Assembly (NCBI RefSeq): GCF_035582795.1
Contig: NW_027445626.1
Location: 310,001 to 374,000, forward strand
DNA length: 64,000 nt
Origin: Mycteria americana
Lineage: Eukaryota > Chordata > Aves > Ciconiiformes > Ciconiidae
Reading direction: 5' to 3'
Shown in pieces: positions 35,420-62,135 of this stretch; position 1 is the first letter of the stretch; every line of letters begins with the position of its first letter. Made by a program: the position numbers and the translations under genes. The notes under the pieces were generated by a model that worked only from the letters and a program-made list of their open reading frames with translations, did not search any database and had not been told where the DNA came from.

Positions 35420-36420
35420 CTTATGGGGGAGGATGGGGATCCGGGGGGTGGGGTGGGGGCTAGTTGGGGATGTGGGTTCTTTAGCAGGTGAGGAGGGGGG
35501 GATATAGGGGCGATAGGATTTGGGGGATGTTGGGGGGTGATTTGTGGAGGCCCTGTGGTAATTCTGGGCATCCCTGGGGCAGTTGGGTATCTGTTGGGGT
35601 CCCTAGGGGAAGTTTGGTGTCCCTGGGGACGTTGGGGGTCCCTGGTGCAGTTTAGGGTGTCTCTGAGACTAATCTGCAAGTCCCTGGGGGCAGTTTGTGG
35701 GATCTCTGGGGTAGTTTGGTGTAATCTGGGGCTCCCTGGAGATGTTGGGAGTCACTGGGGAAGCTGGGGGGTTCCATGGCAGTTTTGGGGTGCCTGGGGC
35801 AGTTTGGGGAGGTCTGTGGGTGTAATTTGGGGGTCCCTGAGGCAGTTTGCTTGTCATTGGGGGTAGTTTTGGATTCCCTTTGCAATTTTGTGGTCCCGGG
35901 GGCACTTTGGGGCTCCTGGGCCAGTTGGTGGGTCCCTGGGTGTAGGTCGAGGGGGCTTAGGGTGGTTTTGTGAGACCCTGGGCTAATGTGGGGTCCCTGG
36001 AAGCAACTCAACGGATCTTAGGGACTGTTTGGGGTTCCCTGGGGTAGTTTTGGGGATCCCTGAAGATAGTTCAAAGGGCTTTAGGGGCAGTTTTGTGGTC
36101 CCTGTGGCAGTTTTGGGGTCCCTGGGGGTAATTTGGGGTGCTTGGGGGCAGTTTGTGGGTCCCTGGGGATGTTGGGGGTCCTTGGGGGTAGTTTGGGGAT
36201 TCCCTGGGGAAGCTGGGGATCCCTTGGGAAATTTGGGGGGTCCCAGGGGCACTTCTGGAATCCCTGGGGTTAATTTTTGGGTTCCTGGTATATGTTGAGA
36301 GGACCCTGGGGTAGTTTGTGTTTCCCTGGGGCAGTTTTGGAGTCCCTGGGGCATTTTGGGCATCCCTAGGGCTAATTTGGGGTCCCCGGGGGTAATTTGG
36401 TGGCTCCACAGAGCAACGTG
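35420..36420. repeat. G-rich degenerate minisatellite
   Basis: About 1 kb of imperfect repeats built on a core like ggtccctggggcagtttggg, with spacing of about 18-32 bases. The plus strand carries the G runs throughout, giving many potential G-quadruplex sites. On the minus strand it produces proline/threonine/asparagine-rich open frames that are not genes. Confidence 0.9.
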
Positions 36421-36539
36421 GGGGTGTCCATGGGGGTGCTCCCCCCACCCCCCCCGAGGGACCCCATAAACTCTCACCTGGCAGCACCCCCACCAGGGGG
36501 GGTCCCCCATTACCTACACCTCCCCTGTGGGACAGGACT

Positions 36540-37270
36540 GGGGGTAAATGGGGGTATATATAGGGGCTATGTAAGGGGAGGCGTATATATGGGGAGGGGG
36601 ATATATGGAAATATAAGGGTTTATATATGGAGAGTATATATAGGGGGTATATATAGGGGGTATATATGGAAAGTATATGTATATGGGGTTATATACACGG
36701 GTATATATTGAGACTATATCTATAAGGTGTTATATAGGGGCGTATATAAATGTGGGTATATACAGTGGGTATATATGGGGATGGTTGTAAATAGGGTAAT
36801 AAATGGGGGGTTAAAAAGTGGGGTATAAATGGGTGGTATTTATGGGGAGGGGTACATAGGAGGGATCTATGGGGAGGGGTGTAAATGGGGGTTTAAATGG
36901 GGGGGTTAAAAAGGGGGTTGTAAATCGGGGTTATAAATGGGGGAGGTATTTATGGGAAGTGGTCCATATGGGGAGGGGTGTATATGGGGAGGGGTGTATA
37001 TGGAGGTATACAGACAATATACAGGGAGAGGTATATATGGGGGTATATAGGAGGATATATATGGGGAGGGTAATAGATGGTGGGTATAAACAGGGGGTAT
37101 ATAAGGGGAGAAGAAACAGGGGCTATAATTTGGGGGATATAAATCAGGGTGATAAAAGAGGTGGTTATAAATGGGGATGATAAATGAGGGGCTAAAAAGG
37201 GGGGGGGCAATAAATAGGGGGGCTAAAAATGGGGGGCAATAAATGGGGGGGCTATCAATGGGGGTACAAA
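36540..37270. repeat. TATATGGGG-type low-complexity repeat
   Basis: About 730 bp of alternating TATA and GGGG/GGGAGGGG blocks (tatatggggaggggtatatatgggg and variants, drifting to aaatggggg). The G runs are again only on the plus strand. It abuts the 35.4-36.4 kb minisatellite. Confidence 0.9.
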
Positions 37271-37559
37271 CATGGGGGTAGAAGAGGGGGACACCCCACC
37301 CTACCTGGCTGGGGAGGTCCCCCCACTGCGGGGGGGGTTGACGGAGCTGCCAGGCCCAACATTTGATCTTGTGGCCACAGGCCTTCTTGCTGCTGGGGTT
37401 TTTCAGGTGGGGGCAATTAAAGCCCAGGGTGAATTAAGCCCCCCAGCAGTGGGACAGCCTGTGGTCCTCTCTGGTGGGGGTACTGCAGAAACGAAGTGCT
37501 GAGATAGGCCACCAGCACCCCCCCAACATGTCGGGAATGGGGGGAATGGGGAAGATCAT

Positions 37560-37730
37560 CTCTGGTCTTTGAGGGACAGCAAGGTCTTGAGGTTGGAGGG
37601 ACATCAAGGTCTTGGGGTTTGGGGTAGTCATTGATGGTCCCTAAAGGACACCAAGGTCTTGTGGTTTGGGGTTTGAGGGACACCAAGGTCTTGGGGTTCT
37701 CTGGTCCTTGAGGGACACCAAGGATTTGGG
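37560..37730. repeat. Short minisatellite, about 26-47-bp spacing
   Basis: Five imperfect copies of a unit with core gagggacaccaaggtcttgg occur at about 37,571, 37,597, 37,644, 37,677 and 37,710. Confidence 0.8.
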
Positions 37731-37774
37731 ATTGGGGATGGTTGTCTCTGGTCTTTCATGTGTCTCATGTCATG

Positions 37775-38090
37775 TCTGAGTAGCTCATAGGCCTGGAGTA
37801 GGCCCATGGCATGTGTAGATGCTTCTTCTAATGCCACTGCTGCCTGAGGAGCTGGTAGGGCAGGAGCAGGCCCATAGCTTCTGTAGGTGGTTTTGAGGTC
37901 ATTGGTGCCTGAATGGCCGATAGGCCAGGAGCAGGCCAATATCAGAGGTAGATGCTATGACATCCTCTGTGGCTGAGTAGCAGATAGGCCAGGGGCTGTG
38001 CATGAGCTTGTGATGTCACTGCTGCCTGAGTAGCTGGTAGGCCAGGAGCTGGCACATAGCTTCTGTAGGTGCTTCTGATGTCACCAAAAC
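37775..38090. repeat. Minisatellite, about 65-80-bp unit, four copies
   Basis: Four degenerate copies of a unit containing gctgcctgagtagctggtag, then ccaggagcaggcccatagct and tctgtaggtgcttctgatg. The open frame across it on the minus strand is a repeat artefact. Confidence 0.8.
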
Positions 38091-39150
38091 AATATTTTGA
38101 CCACACCCAAATATGGCTTTTTGGAAGAACCATCATCAGCAGAAGTCCATACACCGAACACACGTGTGTGACAGTGTAACGCATGCACACACAGTGCCAG
38201 CAGTAGGAGGGTGTGAGGTCACCGTCAGGATAACCCATGAGCACACAGCAGTGGCAGTGGTCACATCACCGATGGCACCCCGTGGCTGTGGAGCTCGGTG
38301 CAGAGCGGCCGTGTGCTGTCACAAGGGCTTCACGGAGGACGGGAGCTGCCTGGCCCCGTGCCTGCGAGGCCGAAGGAGCAGCCCCTGCAGCCCTGGCTGG
38401 AGCAGTCGGGGTGGGGGTGGCTCGGGGACCCCGCAGGGAGGTGCCTGGGCACGGCGCCAGGAGGAAACCACAGACTTCCTGCCTGGGCGCTGCGGGGGGA
38501 GCGTGGGGAGTGCTGCGAGGCCACGTGGGCTGTGGTTTGTGCACCTGCAGGCTGGAGCTCCCGATGCGCCCGCGGGGAATAACGGCCCCTCGGTGACACG
38601 CTGACAGTCAGGGATCTGTCTGAGCCTCTGGGCTGCACGTCTGCTGCCAGGGCAGGGACATGTCCCAGCTCCGGCTCCTGCGAGGGACCTTCCATGGGGC
38701 TCTCCAGGGAAGGAAGGGTGAGCCAGCACTCCTGGGACGGGGCTCTGGCCTGGGCTAAGGCCCTTTCCCAGCTGCTGCTCCCAGCACAGCGGGGTCTGTA
38801 GCAGGGACAGGGGCTGTTTCCTTCCCTTCCTGACACAGCCTCCGGCGCAGCCCCAGCCCTGTGCTTCCCACGGCACGAGGGTGGCTGGACACTCTCACCT
38901 TGGGCTCTTGGCTGTGCCTGGCATAGGAGATGCTCAGTGCTCCTGGTTGAGGAAGCAGGGTTCAGGGGGTGAAAAATCCATTTACCCCCACACAAGCAGC
39001 CCTGTCCTGTGACGGCCCCCCACCACAGTGACGTGACACCTGTAGCAGAGCCGTCTGTCATATATGGTCATGAATGGCGCTGGAGAAGTTCATTGGAGGG
39101 CCGGGCTGTGTCGGAGGGGAGATAGCTCCCGATAATGTCGAAAAAGGCCC
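38091..39150. other. Upstream region of the SRCR gene, no gene recognised
   Basis: GC-rich sequence without a supported exon. The open frames on both strands are overlapping and without motifs. Confidence 0.5.
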
Positions 39151-39154
39151 TGCT

Positions 39155-39235
39155 GCTTTGATTGGCTCGTCCTGTAGCTGGGCTGGCATCTGCAGAGATA
39201 TATTGCCCTCCTGTCGCCATTGTCCCAGGAGTCCC
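39155..39235 (+). promoter_or_regulatory. Candidate promoter of the WC1-like gene
   Basis: An inverted CCAAT box (ATTGG at about 39,161) and a TATA-like agatatattg at about 39,195 lie 135 and 100 bases before the ATG at 39,297. Several GATA cores occur within 80 bases upstream. Spacing fits a start site near 39,230. This is a motif-based inference. Confidence 0.35.
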
Positions 39236-39296
39236 CAGGAGCCGTGGCAGGGAGTGTGGCAGAGCAGGGATGTGCTGGCAGGGCAGGAGGCTCAGG

Positions 39297-55116
<15,820 letters not shown>

Positions 55117-55217
55117 GCACCAGGGAAACATCTCCCTTTACCACGGGCAGCAGAAACCGCCTGCAGTTTCCTCTATTTTTATTCCCGCTTTTACACTGTG
55201 CGTCCATATTTGTTCTT

Positions 55218-55223
55218 ATTAAA
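55218..55223 (+). terminator. Polyadenylation signal (ATTAAA) of the SRCR gene
   Basis: ATTAAA lies 102 bases after the TGA stop at 55,114-55,116 and is followed by a GT-rich stretch. It is the common variant of AATAAA. Confidence 0.55.
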
Positions 55224-55655
55224 AGTCTCTGAGGGCTTTGACCCAGAGCTGGGGCTTGCCTGCCCAGATGTTGGGTCACCTCCGTGAGGCTGATGAGGGG
55301 GAGCAGAGAACGATGACACAGTGGTAGGCAAGGGGCACATCTCAGGGACAGCAGGCTCGGGGTCAGGCTGTGGGGCTGCGAGAGCCCATGGTCCCTGGGG
55401 AATAATCCTGCTGCTCACCCCAAAACACCCCAGCCATCCCCAGGGGGGATCACGGCCCACGGATTACCTCCCACAATGGTGAGGATGCAGCTCTGCTCCC
55501 CACTGCCCCAGCACAGGGTGCAGAGCCACTTTCTGGGACACACGGGCTGAGATTCCCTCTCCTCATGCTCTGCCAGGACGCCAGTCTCCATGGGCTGTTC
55601 CATGGGCTCCAGCCCGCACCTGCCTGAGGCTGGGGAGTCAGGGCAAAAGCAGCCC
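55224..55655. other. Downstream flank of the SRCR gene, nothing recognised
   Basis: I see no gene or repeat here apart from an AAAA at 55,645-55,648 that serves the tRNA on the minus strand as a Pol III terminator. Confidence 0.5.
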
Positions 55656-55744
55656 TGGAGATGCTGGGGATTGAACCCAGGACCTCCTGGACACCAGGAC
55701 CTCCCACATGCGAAGCAGGCGCTCTGCCACTGAGCTACATCCCC
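55656..55744 (-). tRNA. tRNA-Ala (CGC) with an extra variable-arm hairpin
   Basis: Read on the minus strand, the acceptor stem GGGGATG/CATCTCC pairs (one G-T), and the D arm is GCTC...GAGC. The anticodon stem CCTGC/GTGGG closes a TTCGCAT loop with anticodon CGC, and the T stem CTGGG/CCCAG is perfect with a TTCAATC loop. Box A (TAGCTCAGTGG) and box B (GGTTCAATCCC) are intact, and TTTT follows eight bases after the end. Oddly, the molecule is 89 nt. A 17-nt near-duplication in the variable region forms a perfect CCTGG-TGT-CCAGG hairpin, giving a class II-like long arm on an alanine tRNA. Confidence 0.85.
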
Positions 55745-57748
55745 TTGACACCTGCCAGCAGGAGAGACACTCTCCTCCCGTGATGTGTCTATGACGAGCA
55801 CAGTCCTGTTGTCCCCTGCGTGCCCAGGGACCCTCTGCAGAAAACAGCACTTGAACCCTTCTGAGATGGGCAAGCTGGGACTGCCGCTGTGCTGGGGCCT
55901 GATCCTGGCACAGGGCTGCACTGCACAGTGCTGCCCCTTCAACGCCTCGGCAGGGCAATGGGGCAGAAGGAGGCTCTTGTGCAGGTGCTGCTCCCACGCT
56001 CTGGCCCACTGCGGGATGGGTCAATGGAGAGGAGAAAACCCCTTCCCCTGAGCCTCCTCTGCCACCCAGGGCAACACCCCTCTGTGCCACATCTGTCCCC
56101 AACTCCATAGCAGGAGCAGTGCAACAGGGTGAGGGAAATGCCCTTCCTGTGTTGAGGTACCCTCAGGCTCCGATGGCATCCCAGGGCATGCGGTGGATGG
56201 GACGTGGTGGCAGAAATCTTATATCCCTCCTCCAGGCACCAGGCCTCCCCCTGCAGCCCTCTGTTCCCCAGCATCTCTGGAGGTGACTTGAAGAGCAGGC
56301 TTCCATCTCCATGGGGCTGGGCATGGGGGTTGGGCTCAGGGACCTTCCCATTCCTTCAGCACTGATGACTGTCCTGGCAGCAAAGCAGTGCCCTGGGACA
56401 GCCCTGGCTGGGGTCTCTGTGGCAGGGTGGGTGAGTGTGTTCAGCTGGTAACTCAAAGGCTGATGGTTTGACCACATGCAGGGATGGTGTCCTCATGGTG
56501 GCACAGCTGGGACAATTGAGTTGCCCAATGCCATACCATAGATTTTTCCCTGCTGAGCCCCTGCCTGGCAGAGAGGGTTTGGGGGAATCAAAAGCAGACC
56601 ACAGTGCCTGTGAACTTCTGGAGTGGTTGAGTGGAGTTAAGGGGATGGACTGCTCACCTCTTCTGCTTTGCACACATGACCCCAAAACCCATCCTCAGCA
56701 ATGACTCTCCCGTTCTTGCTCAAGAAACACCTAGAAGGACTCTTCTGGAGCAGTGATAATCCTGCAGGCACTACCCCTGCGGCCAAGCATGTTCAAGCTC
56801 GTGCTCAAATCTGACAAGACAGTAACTGTGCTTGGACAGACAGTCTCTCCCTCTCACCACCTCTCACTTGCGCTCAGTCACAACAAAAGCCAAACTTCTC
56901 TGCAGGTGCATCCCTAAGGAGCCAGCTGTGAGGCTGCAGAACTGCACAGAGTTAGAACATGCACGTTGCTGTGCGACTGTAGTCCAGTATGTGCCATTCC
57001 TTGGCCTGACTGGGGAGAGGCTGAGGCTGGAGACAGAGGGAGATGTGCTGGGTCACAGCTGTCACTGTGTTCCTGAGGGGCGAGCAGGGCTCTGTAGCAG
57101 CAAGAGGTTGCAAGAGGGGAGCCCAGCAGCTTGTTGGAGCTCATGAGCAGGTCTTTCTTCCTCTGTGCAGGGACTGATGGCTGTGAGGGGCTGCAGCTGC
57201 TCTAGCCAGTGCAGTCTGGTGGGTGAGTCTATTTGGGCACGGCTTTGCCAGCTGTCCTTGACACATCAGAGGTCTCGCTGTGACAGACCTCTGGAGGGAG
57301 GATGCTGCCATTCAGGCCTCAGCTCCAGGGAGTGGATCTCCCTGGGACTGCGGTCACAGTGGCCTCCCCCATGGGCAGTATGCTCTGGTCTGCAAGCTGA
57401 GGTCCAGGTGAAGGATGTGTGTGAGCATGGGAGCAGTCTGTGCACCATCAAGACTGACAAAGAGGAGAGAGACAAGGTCTTTGCAGAGACCCCATAAAGG
57501 AAAGGTGCCAATTGCTGTGGACATGGAAGGAGGGACAGATGGAGAGCACCCCAAAGAAGCACTGAATGGAGAGTCCTGTTGAGGGGAAGGCTGGGGACTT
57601 GTGCAGCAGGAGGAAGGCTCCTTCTAACCCACAGATCTGCAGCTACCGTGCAGGGGCAGTGCTCTGGCAAGAGGTGAAGGAGCAAGGAGGGCTAGGGTAG
57701 GCTGGAAGAAGCAGGCAGGCTCTGCAGAAAACTGAGCGAGGATACCAC
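55745..57748. other. Intergenic, nothing recognised
   Basis: About 2 kb with no supported exon, RNA or repeat family. Open frames overlap on both strands without motifs. Confidence 0.5.
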
Positions 57749-57821
57749 TGTATCAGCCCAGGGCTGAACCAGGGACCTTTAGATCTTCAGTCTAATGCTC
57801 TGCCAGCTGAGCTACTTCAGA
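57749..57821 (-). tRNA. Degenerate tRNA-Phe (GAA), probable pseudogene
   Basis: Read on the minus strand, box A (TAGCTCAGCTGG) and the anticodon arm (TTAGACTGAAGATCTAA) match tRNA-Phe exactly, and the T stem CCTGG/CTGGG can pair with wobble. The acceptor stem TCTGAAG/CTGATAC pairs poorly. The T loop reads TTCAGCC and so lacks the conserved A58. It is therefore probably dead or weakly functional. Confidence 0.7.
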
Positions 57822-58109
57822 CCTGCCCCAGCAGCCCTTGTCCCAGTTCCATCCCTGCCAGGCCACAGGCTGACACACATGAGGAGCATTCCTTGGGGAG
57901 GGTCCCAGGGAAAAGCTGTTGCTGGCCCTGGGCAGAGGGACCTGTCCTCTCCCTGCCTCCATGGCCAGGTGGGCTCCAGATTTGGGTGGAGGCCAGCTTA
58001 CACTGGGCATGCCAAAATGTGTGTGGGACTTCAGTCCAAACGTGACAGTGGCAAAGCAGGTGGGCAGGCCAGGCACGTGTAACTGCAAAGGCTGAGGGTG
58101 GAAGAAGTG
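57822..58109. other. Intergenic, nothing recognised
   Basis: No feature supported. Confidence 0.5.
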
Positions 58110-59082
58110 TGGGGCTGTTGGAAGACCTTATCTCCTTCCCCATGGAAGGCCTCCTCCCCACCCTTTTTTCCCCAGCTCAGCTTCACTCCTTTATTCCCAA
58201 CTCTTCTACCTCCTCCCCTCTGAGCAGCGCTAGGCCATGGGGAAGGGGGGTTGTGGTCAGTCCAGAACACTTCCTGCCTGCTGCTCCTTCCTTCTCACAC
58301 TTTTCCCATGGGGTCCCTCCTACAGGCTGCAGTCCTTCAAGATGAACCTGCTCCACTCTGGGCTCTCCACAGGCCACAGTTGTTTCAGGAATTACCCAAC
58401 TTCTCCAGCATTGGGTCCTCCACAGACTGCAGGGCTTACATTGTCCACCATGGTCTTCTCCATAGGCTGCAGGAAAATACCTGCTGTGCTGTGGTATTCT
58501 CCATGGGCTGCAGGGGAATATCTGCTCTGGTGCCTGGACCACCGAGGGGGTGGTTCTCCTCCTTCTTCACTGACCATGGTGTTTGCAGGGCTGTTTCTCA
58601 CACTTTTTTTTCCCCCTAACTCCTATTCCAGTCTGGCACTTGTGCCCCTTCTTAAATACATTTTCACACCCGTTCCACCAGCTTTGTTGCTGGGCTCAGT
58701 TTTGGCCACCGGTGGGTCTATTTTGGAGCTGTCTGGACCCAGCCCTGTCTGGCATGGGGTCAGCCCTTGGTCTTCTCTCACAGAGGTCACACATGCAGCC
58801 TCCGCGCTACCAAAACCTGGACATGGACACCAATGCACTGTGTAAATCTTTGCCTTGCTAAATGACGTCCCCTGGTCCTCCCTCATGAAGAGATCCAGCC
58901 TAGTTGCTGGGGAGGAAGAGAGAGCAAGAGAGAAGGCCTTGATGTTGTGAAAGCACTCTTCCGCAAATACCTACAACACTGGTGTATTATAAACACTGCG
59001 TTGGTCACAAATCCCAAACATGGCACCATACAGGCTGCTATGCAGAAAATTAACTCCATCCCAGCCAAAACCAGCACAATGT
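58110..59082 (-). mobile_element. Avian ERV solo LTR, inserted in CR1
   Basis: On the minus strand it begins with TGTGCTGGTTTTGGCTGGGA at 59,082 and runs to about 58,110. The sequence includes repeated segments such as ccatgggctgcagg and ctccataggctgcagg (58,460-58,520) that are typical of a long LTR common in bird genomes. CR1 sequence resumes at 59,083, so the LTR landed in or next to CR1. It is a fossil; the outer border is approximate. Confidence 0.7.
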
Positions 59083-59500
59083 ACCTGGAAATATTTCCCA
59101 GGATTAGCTGCTCTATCACCTTCCCAGGGCTCGGGGAGAGGCTGACTCGTCTCTTGTTCCCCAGGTCCTCCTTCTTGCCCTCCTTGAAAATAACAGTGAC
59201 ATTTGATTTCTTCCAGTCTTCGGGCATATCCCCATCTCAATGCTCGGTAAAAGATTCTTAGGAGTGTCCTTGCAATGACATCTGCCAGCTCCCTCAGCAC
59301 TCATGGGTGCATCCCATCAGGGCCCGTGGACTTCTGTATGTCCAGTTTGTGTAAGAATTCCCTGACCTGATCCTCTTCCAGCAGGGCTATGTCTGCCTGG
59401 CTCCAGACTTGCCCCCTCATCTCTGGCACCTGGTATTCCTGAAGGCTGGTCTTGCTAGTAAAAGAGGAGGTGAAGAAGGCATTCAGTACCTCAGCCTCTT
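59083..59500 (-). mobile_element. CR1 fragment (reverse transcriptase, N-terminal part)
   Basis: On the minus strand it reads [17 protein letters not shown], then QVREFLHKLDIQKSTGPDGMHPRVLRELADVIA, then the RLEEIK...KEGKKEDLGN region, all CR1 ORF2 motifs with a few frame breaks. It is bounded by the LTR on one side and by the polypurine tract on the other. Confidence 0.85.
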
Positions 59501-60890
59501 CCGAAAGAAGGAAGAGGCACCAGGAGAAAGAAGGAGAAGAAGGAGGCAAGAGGAGGACAAGGATGCAACAGAAGCAACAGGATTAAAAAGAGGAGGAGGC
59601 AAGAGGAGGTATGAGGAGGAGGAGGAGGCAACAGGAGGCCACAAGCAAAGGAGGAGGAGGAGGACTCAACAGGAAGAGGAGGCAATGGGATGCAAATGGA
59701 GAATGAGGCAATAAAAGGCAAGAGTGGGCAAAAGGAGGCAAGAGGAGGGAAAAGGAGATGGACATAACAGGACGTAAAGGACACAAGAGGAGGAAACAGG
59801 AGGAGGAGGAAGACGCAACAGGAGGCCAATGGAGTTAAGAGGAGGAGGTGGAAGCAAAAGGAGGCACGAGGCAGCCACTTGAGGCAAGAGGAGGAGGAGG
59901 AAAAAGAGAAGGTCCCCAGATGCAACAGGAGGAGGAAAAGGAAACAGAAGGCAACAGGAGGAAGAGGAGGTGTCAAGAGGACAAAAGAGGAGGGAAAAGC
60001 AGGAGGAGAAGGAGATGGAGAGAAGAGGAGAAGACAAGAGGAGGAGGAGGAGGAAGAGGCAAGAGGAGGCACCAGGAGCTGGAGAAGAGGAGGCAACAAA
60101 TGGAAACAGGAGGCAAGAGGAGGAAGAGGAGGCAACAGAAGGCAAAAGGAGTGGAAGGAGGAAATAGGAAGAGGAGAAGGCAGGGAAGGAGGAGGCAACA
60201 GGTGGTAACAGGAGGACACAGCAGGAGGAGGCAACAACAGGAGGAGGCAAGTAGAGGCAACAGAAGGGGCCAAGAAGAGGAGGAAAAGAAGGAGGAAGGA
60301 ACAGGAGGCAAAAGGAGGAGGAGGAAGACACAGAAGGTAACAGGTGGAGGATGAAGAAGAGGAGGAGGAGGAGGAGAATTAGGAAAGGTCAAAGCAGGTG
60401 GCAAGAGGAGACAACAGGATGAGGAGGAGAATGTGGAGGAGAAGGAGGAGGAGGAGAGGAGGAGGCAACAATGAGCAACAGGAGGTAAGAGCAAGAGGAG
60501 GAAAAGGAGGCTGCTGGAGGCCAGAGGATGCACCATCAGGAGAAAGAGAGGGAGGTAAAAGGAGGCAGAGCAGGGAAGAGGAGGAGGAAGAAGGGGTGGA
60601 AAGAGGAGGCAAGAGGAAGCAAGAGGAAAAGGATGATGAGGAGGATAAGGCAAGAAGAGGAGGAGAAGGAGGAGGCGGCAGGGGCAAGAGGATGGTGGGG
60701 CAACAGGAGGCCACAAGAGGAGGAAGAGAAGGAGGAGGCAAAAAGAGGCAAGAGGAGGCAACAGTAAGAGAAGGAAGCGTAAGAGGAGGAAGGGGAAAAG
60801 GAAGAGGAGGAGAAGAGAAGGGGGAGGAGGTGGAGGAGGAAGAAAAGGAGGAGGAAGAGAAGGAGAGGAGGAGGAGGAGGAGGAGGCACT
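59500..60890. repeat. 1.4-kb polypurine tract (GGA/GAA-rich)
   Basis: The plus strand is almost pure purine with scattered C and T: gaggaggaggaa, aggaggcaacaggagg and similar units. There are very few stop codons on either strand, so long spurious open frames cover it. It starts inside the EEAEVLN codons of one CR1 fragment and ends at the codons of another. It may have expanded from a purine-rich CR1 segment. Confidence 0.9.
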
Positions 60891-61262
60891 TCAAGACATT
60901 GAGGCACAACTTGAGGCCATTTCCTCTTCTCCTGTCACTTGTTACTTGGGAGAAGAGAATGAGACCTACCTCGCTACAACCTGCCTTCAGGTAGCTGTAG
61001 AGAGCGAGAAGGTCTCCCCTCAGCCTCCTTTTCTCCAGACTAAGGAACCCCAGTTCCCTCAGCCGCTCGTCGTCACGCTTGTGCTCTAGATCCTTCACTA
61101 GCTTCGTTGCTCTTCTTTGGACATGCTCCAGCACCTCAATGTCTTTCTTGTAGTGAGGGCCCCAAAAGCGAACACAGTATTCAAAGTGTGGACTCACCTG
61201 CGCCAAGTACAAAATGATGATCACTTCCCTAGTCCTGCTGGCCACACTATATCTGGTGCAAG
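60890..61262 (-). mobile_element. CR1 fragment (ORF2 C-terminal part)
   Basis: On the minus strand it encodes [17 protein letters not shown]-like sequence, [53 protein letters not shown] and [14 protein letters not shown] before running into the polypurine tract. The 3' UTR and tail are missing. Confidence 0.9.
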
Positions 61263-61289
61263 CCAGAACGATTTTTCACAGCAAGAATG

Positions 61290-62135
61290 TTTTTCCTGAA
61301 GGCCTTTTCAGTCATTCAAGAGTTGAAAATCCTCCTTTTCACTCTGCTACTGGTGATTGATCTGCTCGCTGTCATGCAGAATGCAGTCACCATTGCCATC
61401 GTTTGGTTCCACCACTAGTACCACACCCCCAGGTATCCCTTCCTCAGCACCTTCTCCTTCTTGGGTGATTGGTTCACTTTGGTCATTCCCCCTAACATGT
61501 TTGTCAGCCTCACTTGGAGATAAAGGTATCTCTGCGGCTGCTTACAAGTCCCAGACGTTCTTCTCTGTCTTCCTGCGCACAGCTGAGTTTAACCTATGTG
61601 TTGTGATATGTTTCGATTGCTGCAGGGCCATTTGCAACCACTCACACTACTCTGTCCTTACGAACTCCTGGTTGTGCTCCATGCACATGTTTAGCTGTTG
61701 GGGAATGGCATCTCTAGCCATGCTCAGCCCCACCATCTTGTATGCCATTAGACCCTGGAGCCCAATGTAGACACTGCTGCTTCTGCGGCGTCATCCCTTT
61801 GCTGAGAGCAGCCCGCATGGGTACCAGCTACTATGAAACATGAGCGTTGCTGTCTCCTCTGCTGCATTGCTGAGCTCCTTCATGCTGACTACTGTGGTTT
61901 ATGCCTACATTAGATGCACCATCCTGAGGACACCCTCTGTGCAAAGGCACCATAAGGCCTTCTTCACCTGGATATCCTTCACCTGCATGTCCTATATCTC
62001 TTCACTCACTATCGCATATGCTAGCTGCACGTTTGATGATGCGGGGCCTGAAGAGAAGCTGCTTTGTTGTAAGCTGTCTGCAAATTTGGAGGTTCCCCTA
62101 GGAGTGTGCATTGAGGAGAAGAACAATTGTACATG
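61290..62135 (+). pseudogene. Olfactory receptor pseudogene
   Basis: Decayed OR pieces appear in several frames. There is a TM1-2 region (LLLVIDLLAVMQNAVTIAIVW, then YHTPRYPFLSTFSFLGDWFT). TM3 follows (VVICFDCCRAICNHSHYSVL, in place of the DRYVAICxPLxY motif) and then a TM5-6 region (VYAYIRCTILRTPSVQRHHKAFFTWISFTCMSY). Several frameshifts and in-frame stops are present and the DRY motif is gone, so it is dead. The spacing of motifs fits a normal single-exon OR. It is not OR14-like and may be related to the OR6-like gene downstream. Confidence 0.85.

Noticed and set aside
35652-36510. Pro/Thr/Asn-rich minus-strand frames resembling low-complexity protein
   Set aside because: They come from translating the G-rich minisatellite. 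Overlapping alternative frames look equally protein-like.
36540-37270. Telomere-like or CRISPR-like array
   Set aside because: The units are degenerate TATATGGGG blocks, not TTAGGG, and there are no spacers between constant repeats.
38113-39061. Overlapping frames of 160-243 residues on both strands upstream of the SRCR gene
   Set aside because: GC-rich DNA lacks stop codons. None shows a domain, signal peptide or consistent splice pattern.
56430-56510. tRNA-like stretch (agctggtaactcaaaggctgatggttt)
   Set aside because: It resembles part of a tRNA, but the acceptor stem and box B are missing and the arms do not pair.
59491-61245. Long Ser/Pro/Leu-rich frames on the minus strand and Glu/Arg/Gly-rich frames on the plus strand
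   Set aside because: They are by-products of the polypurine tract, which contains almost no stop codons; one also runs into CR1 codons.
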